Positions 62,301 through 64,000 of a stretch of 64,000 bases of DNA are shown piece by piece. Position numbers and translations under genes: made by a program. The DNA comes from Thelephora terrestris (taxonomy: Eukaryota > Basidiomycota > Agaricomycetes > Thelephorales > Thelephoraceae). Location: positions 868,001 through 932,000 of the forward strand of contig WIUZ02000011.1 in assembly GCA_015956445.1 (NCBI GenBank), read 5' to 3'. The notes beneath the pieces are model-generated. The model was given only the letters and a program-made list of their open reading frames with translations, had not been told where the DNA came from and ran no database searches. The first letter of the stretch is position 1. Each line of letters begins with the position of its first letter.

Positions 62301-62494
62301 ACTCATTCTTCGCGTTCGGCGCGACAATTGTCGTCGGCGAAGAAGGGTGCCAGCAACCATTCGTGCACCACGGACAGGCTTATGTCCACCTCTTCAACTC
62401 AAGTTCGGACGACCTCAGTAATCACACTGGGGACAAGGGCACAAATACCCAGTGGGTACATGCTGAACACATTGAGATTACAGTCAACAAGTGA
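56354..62494 (+). CDS. Retroelement gag-protease polyprotein with long acidic extension
   Basis: An uninterrupted frame of 2046 codons. Residues ~35-220 form a Ty3/Gypsy-type Gag (PPTFTGAPNTLEPFLENYNH, LLVELEYFFGDRQG, FTTKWRARKMCTLDQFKRYQ). Proline/arginine-rich PF(N)P repeats come before the CCHC knuckle CFGCGQKGHQIREC (422-435). The retropepsin-like domain has the active-site GVFDSGSQLNIIS near residue 770 and LLLGREWG about 80 residues later. About 1150 further residues are acidic, charged and low in complexity; they contain two related ~35-residue blocks (HFFARDVTL...FFHGNATIRL near 1637-1671 and SFFAFGATI...FVHHGQAYVHL near 1983-2013). No reverse transcriptase is present. The final residues are read from the foldback insertion at 62425. 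It is treated as a fossil element part. Confidence 0.85.
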   Translation: MTNLSDTENEQTPLIGMGEFPPQSNSYLELPSPNKSRAPPTFTGAPNTLEPFLENYNHLCKRYDVTSSKEQYQGLIRYCDPGIANLLRTWPSHAYRDYATLLVELEYFFGDRQGCLNMGKIEAFTTKWRARKMCTLDQFKRYQLKFHQLIGRAREKKKISTRDVNRYFWEGLHASFRHQVEAHMRIANPLLDVTVPFSIAEIVEGAGTALNPNRFDQHLTTKGGYRSSESDSDEGGPGSSMKILGYVSDDESENEPKSLIQPKQLPTPPKTPPRTTLKTKKHKAKKDEEFDSLVEDLSKLSVNEPAYWVKYVHFVQLYPHLQGIVEPPIRQNSARPYQTRGGFQRDFPPRQPFNNPSRPPFNPMSRPPFNPTSRPPFNPTFQQTPNNHFRPNFNPPSRQTFTPPQQTFSAATGSNAIQPDITCFGCGQKGHQIRECPELNQLIQTGHIIRSPGDGRIRWPDGSRIFRIDNETWVQTIMRNIPAEVNYAEAIPHVPNLETACNYVGVDREDDDACTDEQEEELGWTSGEVSNCQAFGVKRTEPVSKAHRKKVQLVSPSRPQGMKELSRKGEEKCSGRQEPPIPNNAHINSNKTRQIRPPTNPNQDIVEGKMNNQILPMAVDKEVIAKPPNRLRKNTTHLENPNVPKVPNIRTKKKPDSSAITSKIMNANITLTVQEAIDGAPSLQRDLVGVMKQGTEVSSQVQEKIGFLGEVIEYEQDPLEATDQEISTQEPESETDEETDPTDEAVLMTEPRDGLIKIPVNVEGTMMTGVFDSGSQLNIISQRLVEKAGIPWSRSRCYQIPLISVDGNITKTAGMIPRAQLIMETDTGQVRTISNLHVKHDAGFQLLLGREWGVKNKANWIEDEERPHITIQTNKGVRKIRPLPTHIWPEQRGTNHGQHKKKTKQFNATVFAAGRKEGIDEGEVPDSENDEKDPAIGSNKARIDTAALEERENDFENSPFLIGAEDPPTPAQRRQEIEFDEEVDRIGTGDEEGRIGEEEELDVAEEARGKGKERTLGSDSGLYEPENKCTIRSELRETFIKMVQNGVSNNEWNKLQELEQREMECDNTQWQKMEHAHSDDEKTNSTGDSDPENARFQTPPDPASPQPSNTLPTPQPNISRSPPASRKQKRTLESGGQSPVTRVTRSRRIRRRTERTKGEEYQRILRTYQRKEQMERKRIHGRGAALAAELHAFAAEIVPEEETPEESAQDTRRHENVKVYTQSDKESEGKDGYTLALALDILTSDDERNGPSRPRREKVCSYPVYMKNESIELEPTKEWDRDVMAIKYEGTELTAKPKRILESGLYGKDHPGNNSDRPRNEPLEVEKNVERKSVPDRSCTKNEDEHIEPTLQYERMNMNGCVEENHPGNEEPEGWKSDMSTVQKTLTHKGATQRLAPPMDIANPVTNSIGPDDPRTSPLGQDHPRPGQNDPKTTINEEEDKEEWTSATNESPRYVGTRTKSQMAHDQMEPQLSSESVQTTDKGPWIEENEDEPDPKANARTVKGSMELGVSTDRASIPLTNPKKESVGPMTRRDKERRSDRLGKSGEGTEGDDRNDVRNIERPSMTIEQWRQSQNSKPAPRKAEPDLRHEYPGVFQNNPYKGMEMLGIKSVPQPRAVPTGLLASKEVTIFADDDIQHQRHFFARDVTLATVDPFGNPLFFHGNATIRLDEPEEGSTIHVPKRRKVNNARKYIFGKKKGVPLKEPAKEFGSEQTSETTHGNEITWYVLNQEELEAVLGELADDPITQNEETRTYTIWKTEDGTIKARLGLKTKDGGNEPSTQAHNESPLENTDKEVSGGMKITAEEQDRALTIKGSDPQAPDHTPRPMNVKNNTGDEGTYGKESEIQENVKHPGDKETRRQLEGSEHCTSIKTAEPTYSEKSTPSPLATQISANTDPKMNGRGGFKSCKCSALTATPQAQENPAREVRHQQYGCEPEVPVRVNVPSEGEYLRIDVPPPEDQNPGMMVAAHLVRVKEDILAPDEHSFFAFGATIVVGEEGCQQPFVHHGQAYVHLFNSSSDDLSNHTGDKGTNTQWVHAEHIEITVNK

Positions 62495-63342
62495 TCACAA
62501 TGTGCCCAGTGGGGAAAATTTGAATACATTCAAAATGTGCCAGGCCATGTGTATCCAATGTGCCCACTGGGTACATTTTGATTGTGATCACAATGTACTC
62601 AGCAATGTGATCTCAATGTGCCCAGTGGGCACATTTTGATTGCAATCACAATGTACCCACCAATGTGATCTCAATGTGCCCAGTGGGCACATTTTAAATT
62701 CTTTCACAAAGTGCTCAGCAATGTGTTCACAATGTACCCAGCTCATTACATGATGTTTTCTTTCACAATGTTGTCCACAATGTGTCCAGCATGTGCCTGA
62801 GCCACTCATTCAAACTTCTTTTACAAAGTATCCAGTGATGTGTCCAGAATGTGTGCAGCCATATACATGATGACTTCTTTGAGAATACATGATGAAATTG
62901 AACATTATTGTGATTACATTGTGATTACTTCAAAAAGTACCCCCTGGGGACATTATGGACACATCACTGGATACTTTGTGAAAAAAGTTTGAATGAGTGG
63001 CTCAGGCACATGCTGGACACATTGTGGACAACATTGTGAAAGAAAACATCATGTAATGAGCTGGGTACATTGTGAACACATTGATGGGAACATTGTGAAA
63101 GAAATTAAAATGTGCACAGTAGGCACATTGAGAACACATTGGTGTGTACATTGAGATCAAATTGATGGGTACATTGTGATCGCAATCAAAATGTGCCCAG
63201 TGGGCACATTGGATTCACATGGCCAGGTACATTTTGAATGTATTCAAAATTTCCCCACTGGGCACATTGTGATCACTTGTTGACTGTAATCTCAATGCGT
63301 TCAGCATGTACCCACTGGGTATTTGTGCCCTTGTCCCCAGTG
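62425..63342. mobile_element. Foldback element with CACTG ends and TCA target duplication
   Basis: 918 bases formed by two long inverted arms (about 62425-62850 and 62950-63342, about 90 percent alike) around a ~100-base centre. Ends are CACTGGGGACAAGG and its reverse complement; TCA flanks both sides (62422-62424 and 63343-63345). CACT(A/G) ends and a 3-base target duplication are features of CACTA/EnSpm-type transposons. Within the arms, GTGCCCAGTGGGCAC-like palindromes and ATGTGATCACAATGT units recur, so it can fold extensively. No coding capacity; it is non-autonomous and sits inside the retroelement coding region. Confidence 0.88.
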
Positions 63343-64000
63343 TCAGCCCCCTCCGAATCACGAGCAACACGGCGCGACAGCGACCACCCCTGACGAACCT
63401 CGCTATGTCAACCCAAAGGTGCTTGTCAACGAGGACGTAGATTCCCCTCGTACTTCCCCATTCCCCGGACAATCAATTGCTGGAGTTGTGCCTCGCGTAC
63501 GTCGAATGTTTTCTGAGTCTAGGAGAGTTAGTGTTAACGACGACAACGGACAGCCGTTAGCTGTCGAAGTCGCCATCAAGCAACTCAGAGCGTTGATACC
63601 CGAAGAAGACCCGATGAAGAAGCCAGCAGAACGAGAAAATGCAAGAGATCGTGTGCCTGATGGAGTGGGTGAGTGCACCCCCAAAATAACCCGAAATTCG
63701 CCATATGAAGAATTTAACTTAGCTGTCGTAGGGCGGGAGCCGTCCACACCGATTCATAACCCCCAGACCACCCAGAATCGGGTTCCAAGTGACCTGTTGG
63801 CTGTCCCGAGACATAACGTGGACATCAGTGTTTTTCCCTGTACGATCCTTGAAGACAGTCAGACTAAAGTTTTCGAAGACATGGACAACGAACTTACCTT
63901 GAAGGGTCCCCCGATTGCGACGCTTGACCCAGAAGAAGATATGATGCCTGACTCCCCTCCAGCACTAGACTACCCTGACAACATCATGGTTGACGAGCTA

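Larger units (their letters stand above)
54890..64000 (+). mobile_element. LTR-type (Ty3/Gypsy-like) retroelement, runs off the right edge
   Basis: Parts in order: an LTR-like promoter region (about 54890-55500, with heat-shock motifs, a TATA box and TGTCACACCC near 54967), a repetitive leader (55500-56350), a long gag-protease frame (56354-62494) and, past a foldback insertion (62425-63342), more coding-like sequence of the same composition to 64000. The left boundary is not fixed, as no second LTR lies in the window to compare. Family assignment rests on the gag type, the CCHC knuckle and the retropepsin motif. Reverse transcriptase and integrase are not seen. Except for the insertion it looks fairly young because the long frame is open; at least one major break (the insertion) is present. 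Confidence 0.75.

Overview
The window reads as basidiomycete nuclear DNA, most likely from an Agaricomycete. Genes are dense and cut by many introns of about 50-100 bases with GT..AG borders. Housekeeping genes (CDT1, NSP1, NUP82, proteasome alpha-7, COQ2, RhoGDI, a YTP1-like protein) sit among multi-copy families known from Agaricomycetes: NB-ARC/TPR proteins, CCCH zinc-finger proteins with a NYN-like region, and DUF6535 membrane proteins. The order cannot be fixed from the sequence alone. Exon coordinates were read by eye from splice signals and conserved motifs.

Layout. 1-3.1 kb: the tail of a PIF1-like helicase fused to a protease-like domain, then an unrecognised six-exon gene. 3.3-11.2 kb: two partial members of the DUF6535/ARM-like family flanking a probably decaying multi-exon membrane-protein gene. 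11.7-15.9 kb: a 4.2 kb segment carrying an intact NB-ARC/TPR gene; the same segment returns in opposite orientation at 41.2-45.6 kb with a second intact gene. 16.2-24.2 kb (minus strand): a YTP1-like membrane protein and two tandem CCCH/NYN-like genes, one of which has lost the acidic residues expected of an active nuclease. 27.0-27.5 kb: a TA-flanked MITE with identical 71-base ends, 113 bases upstream of CDT1. 27.6-30.7 kb: CDT1 and a convergent alpha/beta hydrolase. 33.5-40.7 kb: NSP1 and NUP82, two subunits of one nuclear-pore complex, then the divergent proteasome subunit alpha-7. 45.7-53.8 kb: COQ2, RhoGDI, a single-pass membrane protein and a secreted S33-type peptidase/hydrolase.

From about 53.8 kb to the right edge the sequence becomes AT-rich and is dominated by an LTR-type retroelement: a promoter-like region with two perfect heat-shock elements and a TATA box, a repetitive leader, and a 2046-codon gag-protease frame with a very long acidic extension. 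No reverse transcriptase is visible before the window ends. A 918-base foldback element with CACTG ends and a TCA target duplication is inserted in its coding region.

The most interesting points are the NYN-like/CCCH pair with one predicted pseudo-enzyme, the inverted NB-ARC pair bracketing about 25 kb of essential genes, the fresh MITE in the CDT1 promoter, the heat-shock motifs in the retroelement promoter and its unusual extension. Three longer stretches (24.2-27.0, 30.7-33.5 and 18.5-19.5 kb) hold nothing I can name.
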